Positions 1-8,877 of a stretch of 64,000 nucleotides of DNA are shown here, piece by piece (the first letter of the stretch is position 1; every line of letters begins with the position of its first letter). The notes under the pieces are model-generated. The model did not search any database. It saw nothing but the letters and a program-made list of their open reading frames with translations, and had not been told where the DNA came from. The position numbers and the translations under genes are program-made. The stretch lies in the NCBI RefSeq assembly GCF_016702655.1, contig NZ_JADJDO010000028.1:1-64000 (forward strand). Reading direction: 5' to 3'. The stretch is from Ideonella sp. (GTDB lineage Bacteria; Pseudomonadota; Gammaproteobacteria; Burkholderiales; Burkholderiaceae_C).

Positions 1-530
1 GTCCTTTCGCTGGCGGGGTTGCGCCAGACATAGATCGACGAATGCTCGGCGCGTACCGCAGTCACCTTGATCCCGGGCGCCGGCTCGATGGTGCCGCCCT
101 TGTTCATGCGCGGCAGCAGCGCCGCCGGCAGCACGCCCAGGGTCATGACGGTGTTGTTCAGGTCCCCCGGCGCTCGAATCGGCACCTTGTACATCTGGGC
201 CAGCGCAGGCGCGTCGGCGATGTGATCGAAGTGGCCATGGCTGACCAGCAACACGTCGATCTTGCCGAAGTTCTCGAGCTGCTTGTAATGCGCCGGCGTG
301 CGCGGGTTGGTGCGCAGCCAGGGATCGGTGACGATGACCTTGCCGCCCGGCGAAGTGATCTTGAAGGCCGACTGACCCAGCCACACGACCTCGGTCTTCG
401 CCTGCGCCGCGGCCGGCGCGCCAGCGGTCGGCGCGGGCGCACTGCCCGCGGGCGCGATGCCGGCGCAACCGGCCAGGCCCAGCGCGGCGCTCAACGCGAG
501 CGCTGCAGGAAGAATCTTGACGACAGACAT
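1..530 (-). CDS. Metallo-beta-lactamase-fold lipoprotein, 3' part outside window
   Basis: The coding frame starts at the ATG on 528-530 and runs off the left edge, so the C-terminus is missing. The first 22 residues are a lipoprotein signal with lipobox L19-A20-G21-C22, followed by an Ala/Pro linker, so the protein is probably anchored in a periplasm-facing membrane leaflet. The zinc-site signature of the metallo-beta-lactamase superfamily is visible as H98-x-H100-x-D102-H103, in the context VSHGHFDHIAD. The early WLGQSAFKI segment resembles UlaG-like metal-dependent hydrolases rather than true beta-lactamases. The substrate is unknown. It lies 10 nt downstream of a Bug-type binding protein on the same strand and may be co-transcribed with it. 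Fold is confident, function is not. Confidence 0.8.
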   Translation of the reverse strand, partial: MSVVKILPAALALSAALGLAGCAGIAPAGSAPAPTAGAPAAAQAKTEVVWLGQSAFKITSPGGKVIVTDPWLRTNPRTPAHYKQLENFGKIDVLLVSHGHFDHIADAPALAQMYKVPIRAPGDLNNTVMTLGVLPAALLPRMNKGGTIEPAPGIKVTAVRAEHSSIYVWRNPASER

Positions 531-540
531 GCCTGGCTCC

Positions 541-1515
541 TCAGTTGGGTTGGACGTTTCCGGCCCTGACCACCTCGGCCCAGCGCGGGATCTCGCGCGC
601 GATGAGACGGGCAAAGTCCTCGGGCGTTCCGGGCGCGGGCACGGCACCCTCGGCGGCGAGCTGGCGCGCCACGTCGGGCAGCGCCAGGGCCTTGTTGATT
701 TCGGCATTGAGCCGCACCACCAGCGCCGCGGGCGTGCCGGCGGGCGCTACGACGCCGTACCACTGATCGGCCTCGAAGCCCGGATAGCCCGCCTCGGCGA
801 TGGTCGGCACATCGGGCAAGGCGTCGATGCGTCCGGAGCTGCCGACCGCCAGCGCGCGCAGCCTGCCACTGCGTACATGCGGCAACACGGCCGGCGTGCC
901 GGTGAAGGTTGCATCGACCTGGCCGGCGAGCAGGTCGTTGATCGAAGGTGCCGTGCCGCGGTAGGGAATGTGCAGCACGAAGATCTTCGTGCGCAGCTTC
1001 AGGTACTCGAAGCCGATGTGGGCTGCGCTTCCGTTGCCGCCTGAAGAATAGGTGAGCTGCCCCGGTCGGGCGCGCGCGCTCTGCACGAAGTCGCTCAAGG
1101 TCTTCCATGGCGATGCGGCGCGCACCACCAGCACGTTGGGCACCCGCGCAACCCAGGCCACCGGCGTGAAGCTCTTGATCGGGTCGTAGGCGAGGCGCGG
1201 ATAGAGCGCCGGGTTGACGGCCAGGGTGCCGATGTGGCCCATCAGCAGCGTCTGCCCATCGGGCGCGGCACGGGCCACCTCGGCTGCACCGAGCGAGCCG
1301 CCGGCACCCGGCCGGTTGTCGATGATCACGTTGCGCCCCAGCGCCAGCGCCAGCCTGGGCGCCAGCGCGCGCGCCAGGATGTCGCTGCTGCCACCGGGCG
1401 TGAACGGAACCACGAGACGAATCGGCGGCGCCGGCTGCGCCCACGCGGGGACGGCGATGCCCAGCGCCGCGGCGATCAGCAGCGAGCGACGGCGGGCGTC
1501 ATCAGCACGAGGCAT
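541..1515 (-). CDS. Bug-family tripartite tricarboxylate transporter substrate-binding protein
   Basis: A 324-residue periplasmic solute receptor of the Bug (Bordetella uptake gene, TctC-like) family. The N-terminus has an RRRSLLI twin-arginine-like stretch followed by a hydrophobic core ending at AWAQ. Family hallmarks are the early VVPFTPGGSSDILAR segment, the IDNRPGAGG motif near residue 67, and the DVPTIAEAGYPGFE segment in the second lobe. Bug proteins bind small carboxylates or similar metabolites. No TctA/TctB membrane subunits lie nearby, so this is an orphan receptor, as is common in Burkholderiales. A LysR-type regulator ends 122 nt upstream on the same strand and may control it. 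The ligand cannot be assigned. Confidence 0.92.
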   Translation of the reverse strand: MPRADDARRRSLLIAAALGIAVPAWAQPAPPIRLVVPFTPGGSSDILARALAPRLALALGRNVIIDNRPGAGGSLGAAEVARAAPDGQTLLMGHIGTLAVNPALYPRLAYDPIKSFTPVAWVARVPNVLVVRAASPWKTLSDFVQSARARPGQLTYSSGGNGSAAHIGFEYLKLRTKIFVLHIPYRGTAPSINDLLAGQVDATFTGTPAVLPHVRSGRLRALAVGSSGRIDALPDVPTIAEAGYPGFEADQWYGVVAPAGTPAALVVRLNAEINKALALPDVARQLAAEGAVPAPGTPEDFARLIAREIPRWAEVVRAGNVQPN

Positions 1516-1557
1516 GCCTTCTCCGTTTCTCCGTGGATTGCCGCCGCAGCCCGCCTT

Positions 1558-1577
1558 GGCGATGGTGAAGCATCGCC
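1558..1577. promoter_or_regulatory. 7-bp inverted repeat upstream of the Bug gene
   Basis: GGCGATG-GTGAAG-CATCGCC is a perfect 7-bp dyad with a 6-nt centre, 43 nt upstream of the Bug start codon. It could be an operator for the adjacent LysR-type regulator or simply an RNA hairpin. It does not fit a strict T-N11-A spacing. No T-run follows on either strand, so a terminator is unlikely. Confidence 0.35.
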
Positions 1578-1637
1578 GCAGGCGCAGCCGGCCACCAGAG
1601 CAAAGCAGCGGGTCAGCGTTGCGTTCTGCTTATGACT

Positions 1638-2852
1638 TCACGCAGCGATGTCGCGGGCGATCGTCTCGAGTTCGCGCACCAGCGCGCGGCTGGCGGCAGA
1701 GGCCAGGCCATCGCGCCGCTGCGCGATCCCGATCGGGCGCTCGGTGCCCTGCACCGGCACCGGCAGCACACAAAGCAGCCCGGCTGCCACCTCGGCGCGA
1801 ATCTGCAGCGGCGAGAGCAGCGCCACGTGCTCGCCGGCGCACAGCACCGAGCGCACCACAGCCGGGCTGTTGACCTGCACGCTGACCGCCGGCGCCGGCA
1901 GCCCGGCGGCAGCGAAGGCGCGCTCGAAGGCCGCGCCGGCGGGCGTGCCGGGCAGCGGGCCGATCCAGGGCCAGCGCAGCAGCGTGCGCAGTGTGCGCGG
2001 ACGCCCTCGCGCCAGCAGCGGATGTGCGCTGCGCACCACCGGCACCAGCCGGTCGACGAAAAGCAGTTGCTCTTGCACTTCGGGTGCGGCCTGTTCACCG
2101 CGCAAGGGCCCCACGATCAGGTCGACGTCGGCATGGCGCAACTGGTGCAGCAGCGCTTCGTAGGTGCCGTCGGCGACAGTGGCGACGACGCCCGGTTCGG
2201 CCTTGAACAGCCGCGCCAGGGCCTGCGGCACCAGCACGTCGCCCGCCATCGGCAGCACGCCCACTGCCACGCGCCCGCTGCGCAGGCCGCGCCAGGCGGA
2301 GATCTCATCGTGACCGATGCGCAGTTCGGCGAGCGCCAGCTTGCCGCGCAGCAACAGCCGCTCGCCCGCGTCGGTGAGCCGCGTGCCGCGCCGCGAGCGC
2401 TCGAACAGGTGCAGGCGCGAGGCGTGTTCGAGCTGGCGCAGCGCCTGGTGCACGGCAGCCTGCGAGACGCCCAGGCGGCGCGCCGCCGCGCCTTCGCTGC
2501 GCGCCTCGGCCACCGCGGCCAGGGCCTCGAGCATGGCCTCGGTGACCTGGCGCGTCAGCGTGTCGTCGCGTGCCGCCGAGCCGCGCCCCGCTGCCGGTTG
2601 GGCGAGCGCCAGCTCGTCCCATGCGCGGCGCACGCGCGCGACCAGCACCTGGCCGGCCGGCGTGGGCACCATGCCGCGCGCACCGCGCTCGAACAGCGCC
2701 AGCCCGAGCATGGCCTCGGCGCGCAGGACGGCGCGGGTCACGGCAGACACCGACAGGTGAAGATGCCCCGCCGCACGCGCCGCACTGCCGCATTGCGCCA
2801 CACCCGCCACCGCGCGCAGCAGGCGCAAGGGAACGCCGGGCAGCGCTTGCAC
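1638..2852 (-). CDS. LysR-type regulator with two helix-turn-helix segments
   Basis: A 404-residue LysR-like regulator, about 100 residues longer than the usual 300. The start is a GTG at 2850-2852; no in-frame ATG is found nearby. Residues about 10-65 form one winged-helix-like segment (AARAAGHLHLSVSAVTRAV, then LFERGARGM). A second HTH of the same style follows at about 108-165 (GAAARRLGVSQAAVHQALRQLE, then LFERSRRGT). The rest is a LysR substrate-binding fold with typical GRVAVGVLPM and DLIVGPL segments. Duplicated LysR HTH units are uncommon and could give a tetramer-like DNA footprint from a dimer. It lies upstream of a Bug receptor on the same strand and probably regulates it. Confidence 0.85.
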   Translation of the reverse strand: MQALPGVPLRLLRAVAGVAQCGSAARAAGHLHLSVSAVTRAVLRAEAMLGLALFERGARGMVPTPAGQVLVARVRRAWDELALAQPAAGRGSAARDDTLTRQVTEAMLEALAAVAEARSEGAAARRLGVSQAAVHQALRQLEHASRLHLFERSRRGTRLTDAGERLLLRGKLALAELRIGHDEISAWRGLRSGRVAVGVLPMAGDVLVPQALARLFKAEPGVVATVADGTYEALLHQLRHADVDLIVGPLRGEQAAPEVQEQLLFVDRLVPVVRSAHPLLARGRPRTLRTLLRWPWIGPLPGTPAGAAFERAFAAAGLPAPAVSVQVNSPAVVRSVLCAGEHVALLSPLQIRAEVAAGLLCVLPVPVQGTERPIGIAQRRDGLASAASRALVRELETIARDIAA

Positions 2853-2910
2853 GCTCAGTCCCTGCGCTGGGTCTTCATGCCGGCTCTTCCTTGGCCATGG
2901 AACGCGCCGA

Positions 2911-2968
2911 TTGTGAGCGCCCCCAGGGCCGGGCTGCGCCCAGCCCGCCCCCGTGGGGTCAAGGACGC
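2911..2968. repeat. Intergenic repeat B, first copy
   Basis: This 58-nt stretch starting TTGTGAGCGCCCCCAGGG recurs at 3597-3656 with only two extra bases in its C and G runs. It contains a short GGGCT/AGCCC hairpin. It is cut off at AAGGACGC, where the G/C island begins. Repeats of this kind behave as dispersed intergenic elements in GC-rich Burkholderiales genomes. Confidence 0.75.
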
Positions 2969-3568
<600 letters not shown>

Positions 3569-3684
3569 AGGACGCTTGGGGCGGCCCGGCGCTTCCTTGT
3601 GAGCGCCCCCAGGGCCGGGCTGCGCCCAGCCCGCCCCCCGTGGGGGTCAAGGACGCTTGGGGCGGCCCGGCGCTTCCTTGTGAG
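3569..3684. repeat. Tandem intergenic repeat, A-B-A
   Basis: Repeat A (35 nt, AGGACGCTTGGGGCGGCCCG and onward to TTGTGAG) occurs at 3569-3603 and again at 3650-3684. Repeat B lies between them at 3597-3656, overlapping both. Together with the B copy at 2911-2968 this indicates a head-to-tail array with a unit of roughly 81-83 nt, partly hidden by the G/C island. Confidence 0.75.
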
Positions 3685-3706
3685 GCGGGATCGCTGCCGA
3701 TCCCGC
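3685..3706 (-). terminator. Hairpin downstream of the TRAP operon
   Basis: GCGGGATCG-CTGC-CGATCCCGC is a perfect 9-bp stem with a 4-nt loop, 47 nt past the end of the TRAP large permease gene on its transcribed strand. No run of T follows, so it may stall polymerase or protect the mRNA end rather than act as a classical intrinsic terminator. Confidence 0.5.
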
Positions 3707-3752
3707 AGCCCGCGCAAGCTGCGTGGGCCGCGCGCGTGCGACAGCCGCTGGC

Positions 3753-5069
3753 TCAGAGCCTGAGCGCCAGCAGCACGATCGCCGGCACGAACATGATCAG
3801 CGCGACGCGCGCAAGGTCGGCGAACAGGAACGGGACGATGCCGCGGAAGATGCTCGACATCGGAACGTCCTTGGACATGCTGCTGATGATGTAGACGTTC
3901 ATACCGACCGGCGGCGTGATGAGGCCGATCTCGACCACCATCAGCGACAGGATGCCGAACCAGATCGCCTTCGCTTCGGGGTCCAGCCCGAGGTAGTCGA
4001 CGCCCATCACGATCGGGAAGAAGATCGGCACCGTCAGCAGCAGCATCGACAGGCTGTCCATGATGCAGCCGAGCACGATGTAGATGACGACGATCATGAA
4101 CACGATCGCCAGCGGCGACAGCCCCATCGCGGCAACGTGCCGCGCGAGTTCGGCCGGCATCTGCGTCAGCGCGAGGAACACATTGAGCAGGTCGGCACCC
4201 AGCATGATCAGGAAGATCATGCCGGTCGCGCTTGCCGTGCCATAGACGCACTCGAGGAAGCCGCGCCCCTTGAGGCCGCCGCCCCGCCAGGCGACGAAGG
4301 CGGTTGCCAGGGCGCCGATCGAGGCCGCTTCGGTGGGGGTGAAGATCCCACCGTAGATGCCGCCGATGACCGCCAGGAAGATCAGCAGCGCCGGCCAGAC
4401 CTCGACCAGCGCGCGCAGCCGCAGACCCAGCGCCAGCTTGTCGCCGGCGGGCGCCTGCGCCGGATCGATGCGGGCGATGACACCGATCACGACCATGTAG
4501 CCCACCATCGCGATCAGGCCCGGCACGATCGCCGCGACGAACAGCTTGGCGATGTTCTGCTCGGTCAGGATCGCATAGATCACGAGCGGCACCGAGGGCG
4601 GGATCAGGATGCCCAGCGTGCCGCCGACGGCAATCGACGCGCTCGCCAGGCGCGGCGAGTAACCCTGGCGGCGCAGTTCGGGCAAGGCCACCTGGCCCAT
4701 GGTGGCCGCAGTCGCGAGCGACGAGCCGCAGATCGCGCCGAAGCCGGCGCAGGCCGCGACCGACGCCATCGCCATGCCGCCGCGCCAGTGGCCGATCAGC
4801 GCATTGCCGGCCCGAAACAGCGAGCGCGACAGGCCGCCGTGCGTCGCGAACTGGCCCATCAGCAGGAACAGCGGCACCACCGACAGGTCGTAGGTCGAGT
4901 AGCGCGCGTAGGGCGCGGCCTTGAAGTAGTTCAGCAGCGGCTCGAAGCCGGCGACCCAGGTATAGCCGATGGCCCCGGCGGCAAGCATCGCGATGCCGAT
5001 GTGCACGCGCAGCGCCAGCAGCACCAGCATCAGCGCCCCGATCAGCAAGCCTTGTTCGATGCCGGTCAT
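3753..5069 (-). CDS. TRAP transporter large permease (DctM type)
   Basis: A 438-residue inner-membrane protein with about 12 hydrophobic segments, matching the usual length of DctM large permeases. Typical family segments are FGAICGSSLATAATMG, GTLGILIPPSVPLVIYA and GLITPPVGMNVY. It drives sodium- or proton-coupled uptake of a solute delivered by the periplasmic receptor. The ATG at 5067-5069 overlaps the stop of the small permease gene (ATGA), which fixes the start; a longer open frame upstream is only the shadow of that neighbour. It forms an operon with the small permease and the receptor upstream. The substrate is not deducible, though carboxylates are most common. Confidence 0.95.
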   Translation of the reverse strand: MTGIEQGLLIGALMLVLLALRVHIGIAMLAAGAIGYTWVAGFEPLLNYFKAAPYARYSTYDLSVVPLFLLMGQFATHGGLSRSLFRAGNALIGHWRGGMAMASVAACAGFGAICGSSLATAATMGQVALPELRRQGYSPRLASASIAVGGTLGILIPPSVPLVIYAILTEQNIAKLFVAAIVPGLIAMVGYMVVIGVIARIDPAQAPAGDKLALGLRLRALVEVWPALLIFLAVIGGIYGGIFTPTEAASIGALATAFVAWRGGGLKGRGFLECVYGTASATGMIFLIMLGADLLNVFLALTQMPAELARHVAAMGLSPLAIVFMIVVIYIVLGCIMDSLSMLLLTVPIFFPIVMGVDYLGLDPEAKAIWFGILSLMVVEIGLITPPVGMNVYIISSMSKDVPMSSIFRGIVPFLFADLARVALIMFVPAIVLLALRL

Positions 5070-5587
5070 CGCACACCACCGCGCAGGTCGACCCAGGCCG
5101 TGTACAACGCGGCGCAACCGAGCAGGCAGAAGGAAGGCACCATCGGCGCGTAGGCGTACCAGGTCGGCACCCCGAGCAGCATCGACGCGTCGCCGTTGGC
5201 GCGCAGGTCGATCATGCCCACCGCCACCCGCCACGCAACGACGAAGCCCGCGGCGGCGAGCAGCAGGCTCGCGGCGACGTCGAGACCCTTGTTGAACCAC
5301 GCCGGGCAGCGCGTGGTGAAGAAGTCGACGATCACGTGCCCGCGCACCATCTGGCAGAACGGAAGGGCCATCGCCACTGCGACCGCGCTCATCGCCTGCA
5401 CCAGTTCGTAGTCGCCGACGATTGGCTGGTCGAACAGGCTTCGCCCGACGATGCTCGCCAGCGACATCGCGGCCATCAGCACCAGCATGACGCCGCTGGC
5501 GACCGCGAACAGGCGGCACAGCCGGTCGAGCAGCCGACCTACCGGCCCTGCGGGCCGCTCGGCGTCGACGAAGAGAGCTTCAGCCAC
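5066..5587 (-). CDS. TRAP transporter small permease (DctQ type)
   Basis: A 173-residue membrane protein with four predicted transmembrane segments, at the normal size for DctQ. It has the characteristic central FCQMVRGHVIVDFFT stretch. It pairs with the large permease to form the membrane part of the TRAP transporter. It overlaps the large permease start by 4 nt and begins 15 nt after the receptor gene ends, so all three subunits should be translated from one message. Confidence 0.92.
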   Translation of the reverse strand: MAEALFVDAERPAGPVGRLLDRLCRLFAVASGVMLVLMAAMSLASIVGRSLFDQPIVGDYELVQAMSAVAVAMALPFCQMVRGHVIVDFFTTRCPAWFNKGLDVAASLLLAAAGFVVAWRVAVGMIDLRANGDASMLLGVPTWYAYAPMVPSFCLLGCAALYTAWVDLRGGVR

Positions 5588-5602
5588 GGCTCCGCCGCGC
5601 CG

Positions 5603-6631
5603 TCACTTGGTGTGTTGCTTGATCAGGTCGCGCGCGGCGCCGAGCAGGCGCGCGCCGTCGGCGCCCTTGCCCTTCATCTCGGCGGCCCACTGGTCATCCA
5701 GCGACGCCGTCGCCTTCTTCCAGCGTTCCAGCTCGGCGGCCGGAATCGGGTGCACCTCGACCCCGCCGTCGACCACGTGCTTCTTGCCCGGGATGTCGCC
5801 GTCGCCGAGCACCTTGCCGAACCAGCCCGAGGTCTCGACGCCCGAATTGCGGTCGATCACCGCGCGCAGGTCGGGCGGCATCGAGTTGTACTTGGCCAGG
5901 TTCATCGTCGTGACGAAGACCGTCGCGCACATCGCCGGATAGTTGCGGTCGGTCTCGGCGACATGCTTGCTCAGCTCGCCGAGCTTGATCGACGGCGCGA
6001 TCTCGTAGGGCACGACGGCGCCGTCGATGACGCCCTTGGACATCGCCTCCGGGATCCCCGGCAGCGGCATCCCGACCGGCGTCGCGCCGAGCATCGCCAG
6101 CATCTTGCCCGTCTGCCGGTTCGGCGCGCGCACCTTCAGGCTCTTGAAATCGGCCTGCGTGAGCACCGGCCGCTTGCTCGTGTAGATGTTGCAGGGCCCG
6201 TTCATGCTGACCGCGATCAGGCGCGTGTCCTTGAACTCGTCCTTCGCATGCGTGGCCGCGTAGTCCCACCCGGCGCGGCTCGTGGCCTCGGGGTTGGACA
6301 TCATGAAAGGCAACTCGAAAACCTCCATCAGCGGAAAGCGCCCGGCGGTGTAGCCGGGAATCGTGAACACCACGTCGACGACGCCGTCGCGCGCCTGGTC
6401 GTAGAGCTGCGCCGGCGCGCCGCCGAGCTGCATCGCCGGGAACACGTCGCACTTGATCCGGTTGGCGGAGTCCTTCATGACCTTCTCGCACCATGGCACC
6501 AGCGCCCCGGCGTGCTGGTTCGAGCGCGGACTGGCCCAATGGTGGACCCTGAGCGTGACTTCCTGGGCTGCCGCCAGCAGGGGCGTGAGCAGCGCGCCGG
6601 CAATGAGGGTCGTGAGCAGTCTTGCTTTCAT
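5603..6631 (-). CDS. TRAP transporter substrate-binding protein (DctP type)
   Basis: A 342-residue periplasmic receptor with a Sec signal peptide (MKARLLTTLIAGALLTPLLAAAQ region trimmed at AAAQ). The sequence LRVHHWASPRSN at the mature start, the FPAMQLGG segment and the LKVRAPNRQTGKMLAMLGATPVGM segment belong to the DctP/SBP_bac_7 family. The conserved Arg of the RAPN segment normally salt-bridges a ligand carboxylate, which suggests, but does not prove, an organic acid substrate. It is the first gene of the TRAP operon and is transcribed away from a LysR regulator 164 nt upstream. Confidence 0.95.
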   Translation of the reverse strand: MKARLLTTLIAGALLTPLLAAAQEVTLRVHHWASPRSNQHAGALVPWCEKVMKDSANRIKCDVFPAMQLGGAPAQLYDQARDGVVDVVFTIPGYTAGRFPLMEVFELPFMMSNPEATSRAGWDYAATHAKDEFKDTRLIAVSMNGPCNIYTSKRPVLTQADFKSLKVRAPNRQTGKMLAMLGATPVGMPLPGIPEAMSKGVIDGAVVPYEIAPSIKLGELSKHVAETDRNYPAMCATVFVTTMNLAKYNSMPPDLRAVIDRNSGVETSGWFGKVLGDGDIPGKKHVVDGGVEVHPIPAAELERWKKATASLDDQWAAEMKGKGADGARLLGAARDLIKQHTK

Positions 6632-6720
6632 GTCTGTCTCCGGTTGGCTGGATGGTTGTTCTCTTGCTCTGTGCGAGGGGCGGCGCGAACGGCCCGCGAT
6701 CCGTCACCAGCATTGCCGCG

Positions 6721-6788
6721 GCAGTCTAGGAAGCGCTCGGTCGGCGCAGAAGATGCCGCATTGCCGACGGCGATAACCGGTCGTTATC
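6721..6788 (-). promoter_or_regulatory. TRAP operon promoter with LysR-type operator
   Basis: On the minus strand the order is: dyad GATAACCGGTCGTTATC (6772-6788, GATAAC-N5-GTTATC, an exact T-N11-A), a CATCTTCT block (6748-6755), and the -10-like TAGACT (6723-6728). The dyad centre lies about 60 nt upstream of the inferred start site, close to the -65 position typical for LysR binding. The dyad ends 8 nt before the divergent LysR gene, so binding should also repress that gene. The same architecture recurs at 8809-8877. Confidence 0.65.
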
Positions 6789-6795
6789 ATTCGGC

Positions 6796-7698
6796 ATGAA
6801 GCTCACCAGCCTGCGTGCACTGCTGGCCGCGGTCGAGGAAGGCAGCATCCGATCGGCGGCGCGCCGGATCGGCGTCTCGCAGCCGGCCCTGACCAAGCTC
6901 GTGCGCGAACTCGAGCGCGAGCTCGGCACGACACTGCTGCAGCGCTCGACGACCGGCGTCGTCGCGACCGCACAGGGCAAGGTGTTGTACGAGGGGGCGA
7001 CCATCGCCGAGCGCGAGATCGCGCAGGCGGTGGACCAGATCCGCCAGCTCGGCGGACGGATGATCGGCCACCTGCGCATCGCTGCGGTGCCGCTGGCGCT
7101 GATGCTGCTCGTGCCGGAAGCGCTGCGCACCTTCGGCCGCGAGTTCCCCGAGATCAACCTGCACATCAGCGAAGAGCTCTACTTCGCCCAGTTGACACGC
7201 CTGCGCAAGGGCGAAGTCGACATTGCGCTCGGCCCGCTGCCCGACATGGTGCCCGCCGGCGAGCTGGTGGTCGAGAAGCTGATGCCGACCACGCTCGTGA
7301 TCGTGGTCCGCAAGGGTCACCCGCTGCGGCGCGCGCGGACGCTGGCCGAACTCGCCGAGGCGCGGTGGGTGTTCACCGGTGCGTCCACCGACCCGGGCTA
7401 CACCAAGATGCTCTTCGAACGCCACGGCCTGCCGATCCCGGCCGCAGGGGCCTGGATCAACTCCACGTTGGGCCTGGCCGCGCTGCTCGCCAACGGCGAC
7501 CTTGTCGGGCTGATGCCGCAGCCGATTGCCGCGCATCCGCTCGTGGCCCCTTACCTCACGATCGTCCCGGTCGAGAATGGCGAGCTGACGCTGCAGCTTG
7601 GCGCGCTGGTGCGCAGCGAGACCGCCCTCAAGCCCGCGGTGCGCCACTTCCTGGCGCACCTGCATCGGGCGGCGCATCACGCGAGCCGCGCGGGCTGA
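6796..7698 (+). CDS. LysR-type regulator, likely controller of the TRAP operon
   Basis: A 300-residue regulator of normal length. Residues about 3-62 are the winged HTH (GSIRSAARRIGVSQPALTKL, then LLQRSTTGV). The rest is a substrate-binding fold with the GHLRIAAVPLALMLLVPEAL start and the DIALGPLPDMV segment. It is divergent from the TRAP transporter and overlaps the T-N11-A dyad region at its own start, the classical LysR arrangement for autoregulation and control of the neighbour. The last 143 nt of the gene are duplicated at 10322-10464. Effector unknown; presumably the transported solute. Confidence 0.93.
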   Translation: MKLTSLRALLAAVEEGSIRSAARRIGVSQPALTKLVRELERELGTTLLQRSTTGVVATAQGKVLYEGATIAEREIAQAVDQIRQLGGRMIGHLRIAAVPLALMLLVPEALRTFGREFPEINLHISEELYFAQLTRLRKGEVDIALGPLPDMVPAGELVVEKLMPTTLVIVVRKGHPLRRARTLAELAEARWVFTGASTDPGYTKMLFERHGLPIPAAGAWINSTLGLAALLANGDLVGLMPQPIAAHPLVAPYLTIVPVENGELTLQLGALVRSETALKPAVRHFLAHLHRAAHHASRAG

Positions 7699-7699
7699 C
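7557..7699 (+). repeat. Direct repeat, copy 1 (3' end of the LysR gene)
   Basis: These 143 nt, covering the last 47 codons and stop of the LysR gene plus one base, recur at 10322-10464 with a single mismatch (T versus C in the codon after GCACCTG). The repeats are 2,622 nt apart and bracket the Bug and MgtE-like genes. Confidence 0.95.
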
Positions 7700-7745
7700 T
7701 GTCGCCAGGCACGTCGCTGCGTAGCGATGCGCTGTGCGGAGTCGT

Positions 7746-8742
7746 TCAGTCGAGCCTGAGCCCGGCCTTGCGGATCACGCCCGCCCAGTTGCCGGTCTCG
7801 CTCGCGATCACGTTGGCGTAGGCCTGCGGGCCGGCATCGAAGCGCTGGTAGTCGAGGATCCGGAATCGCTCGACGACCTCGGGCGACGCAAGCACGCGCG
7901 CGACGTCCTGTGCGATGCGCTCGCGCAGCGCGAGCGGCGTGCCGCGCGGCGAACAGGCCCGTCCAGGAGGCAACGATGTAGTCCTTGTCGGCGGCCGATT
8001 CGCCGGTCGCTGGCACCTGCGGATACAGCTCCGAGCGCTGCGGTGCGGCGGCGGCGACGAAGCGCAGGCGGCCTGCCTTCTGCAGCGGTCCGGCGCTCGC
8101 GGCGCTGCCGATCGCCCAGTCGATCTCCTGCGACGCAACCGCGGCATAGAGCTGCGACATCTCCTTGAACGGCACGTGCACCATCTCGATGCCCTTCTGC
8201 GACTGCAGCAACAGGCCACCGAGGTGGCCAGGGCTGCCGTTGAACCACGAGCCGTAGTTGATCTTGCCCGGCGCCTTGCGCGCCGCGCCGACGATGTCAT
8301 CGAGCGTCTGCAATGGCCCCTGCGCCGAGACGGCGACGAAGAAGTAGTTGCGAAATAGCGCCCGCACCGGCTCCAGATCCTTCTGCGCGTCGTAAGGCAA
8401 CTTGCTGAACACGTGCGGATGCGTCGTCAGATGGTTGCTGTCGAGTTGGATCATCGTGGCGCCATCGGCGGGTGCCTGGCGCAGCGCGTCGATCGCGATG
8501 AAACCGTTGCCGCCAGGCTTGTTGTCGATCAGCACAGGCTGCTTCCAGGTCTTCGACAGACCCTCGCCGACCAGCCGCAACGCGGCGTCAGGGCCACTGC
8601 CGGCCGGGAACGCGGTGATCAGCCGCACCGGCTTGGCCGGAGACTCCTGCGCGCGGGCCAGCGGCCAACCTGTGAGCAGCGGCAGTGCGGCGCCGGCCTG
8701 CTGCAGCAGGCGGCGGCGGGTGGGCTTGGAGTCGATGTGCAT
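7746..8742 (-). pseudogene. Frameshifted Bug-family substrate-binding protein
   Basis: The frame opens at the ATG on 8740-8742 with a twin-arginine-type signal (TRRRLLQQAGA, then ARAQ) and reads as a Bug receptor: RLITAFPAGSGPDAALR, VLIDNKPGGNG, INYGSWFNGSPGH. Near 7940-7955, after SWTGLFA, the frame is lost. The remaining family-typical C-terminus (RGTPLALRERIAQDVARVL to VIRKAGLRLD) is in another frame ending at 7746. Inserting two bases in the GCCGCGCGGC stretch restores the expected GLFAPRGTPLALRER. This is either a true two-base deletion or a sequencing error in a GC-rich spot. It lies inside the segment bracketed by the 143-bp repeats and has its own T-N11-A promoter. Confidence 0.85.
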
Positions 8743-8808
8743 GGTCTGTCTCCTCGACGACGTGCTCGGCCCCGCGCGGACCAAAGATCCGGCCTGGGAA
8801 GAAGTCGC

Positions 8809-8877
8809 GCAGTCTATGAACGACGTGCCGTCGAGGAGAAGATGCGGCGCAGCACGGCGCGATAGCGCTTTCTTATC
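8809..8877 (-). promoter_or_regulatory. Bug gene promoter resembling the TRAP promoter
   Basis: On the minus strand the order is dyad GATAGCGCTTTCTTATC (8861-8877; GATA-N9-TATC, an exact T-N11-A), CATCTTCT (8837-8844) and TAGACT (8811-8816). The dyad-to-CATCTTCT distance equals that at 6721-6788 and the distance to TAGACT differs by one base. The inferred common regulator is the LysR protein encoded at 6796-7698. Confidence 0.6.
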
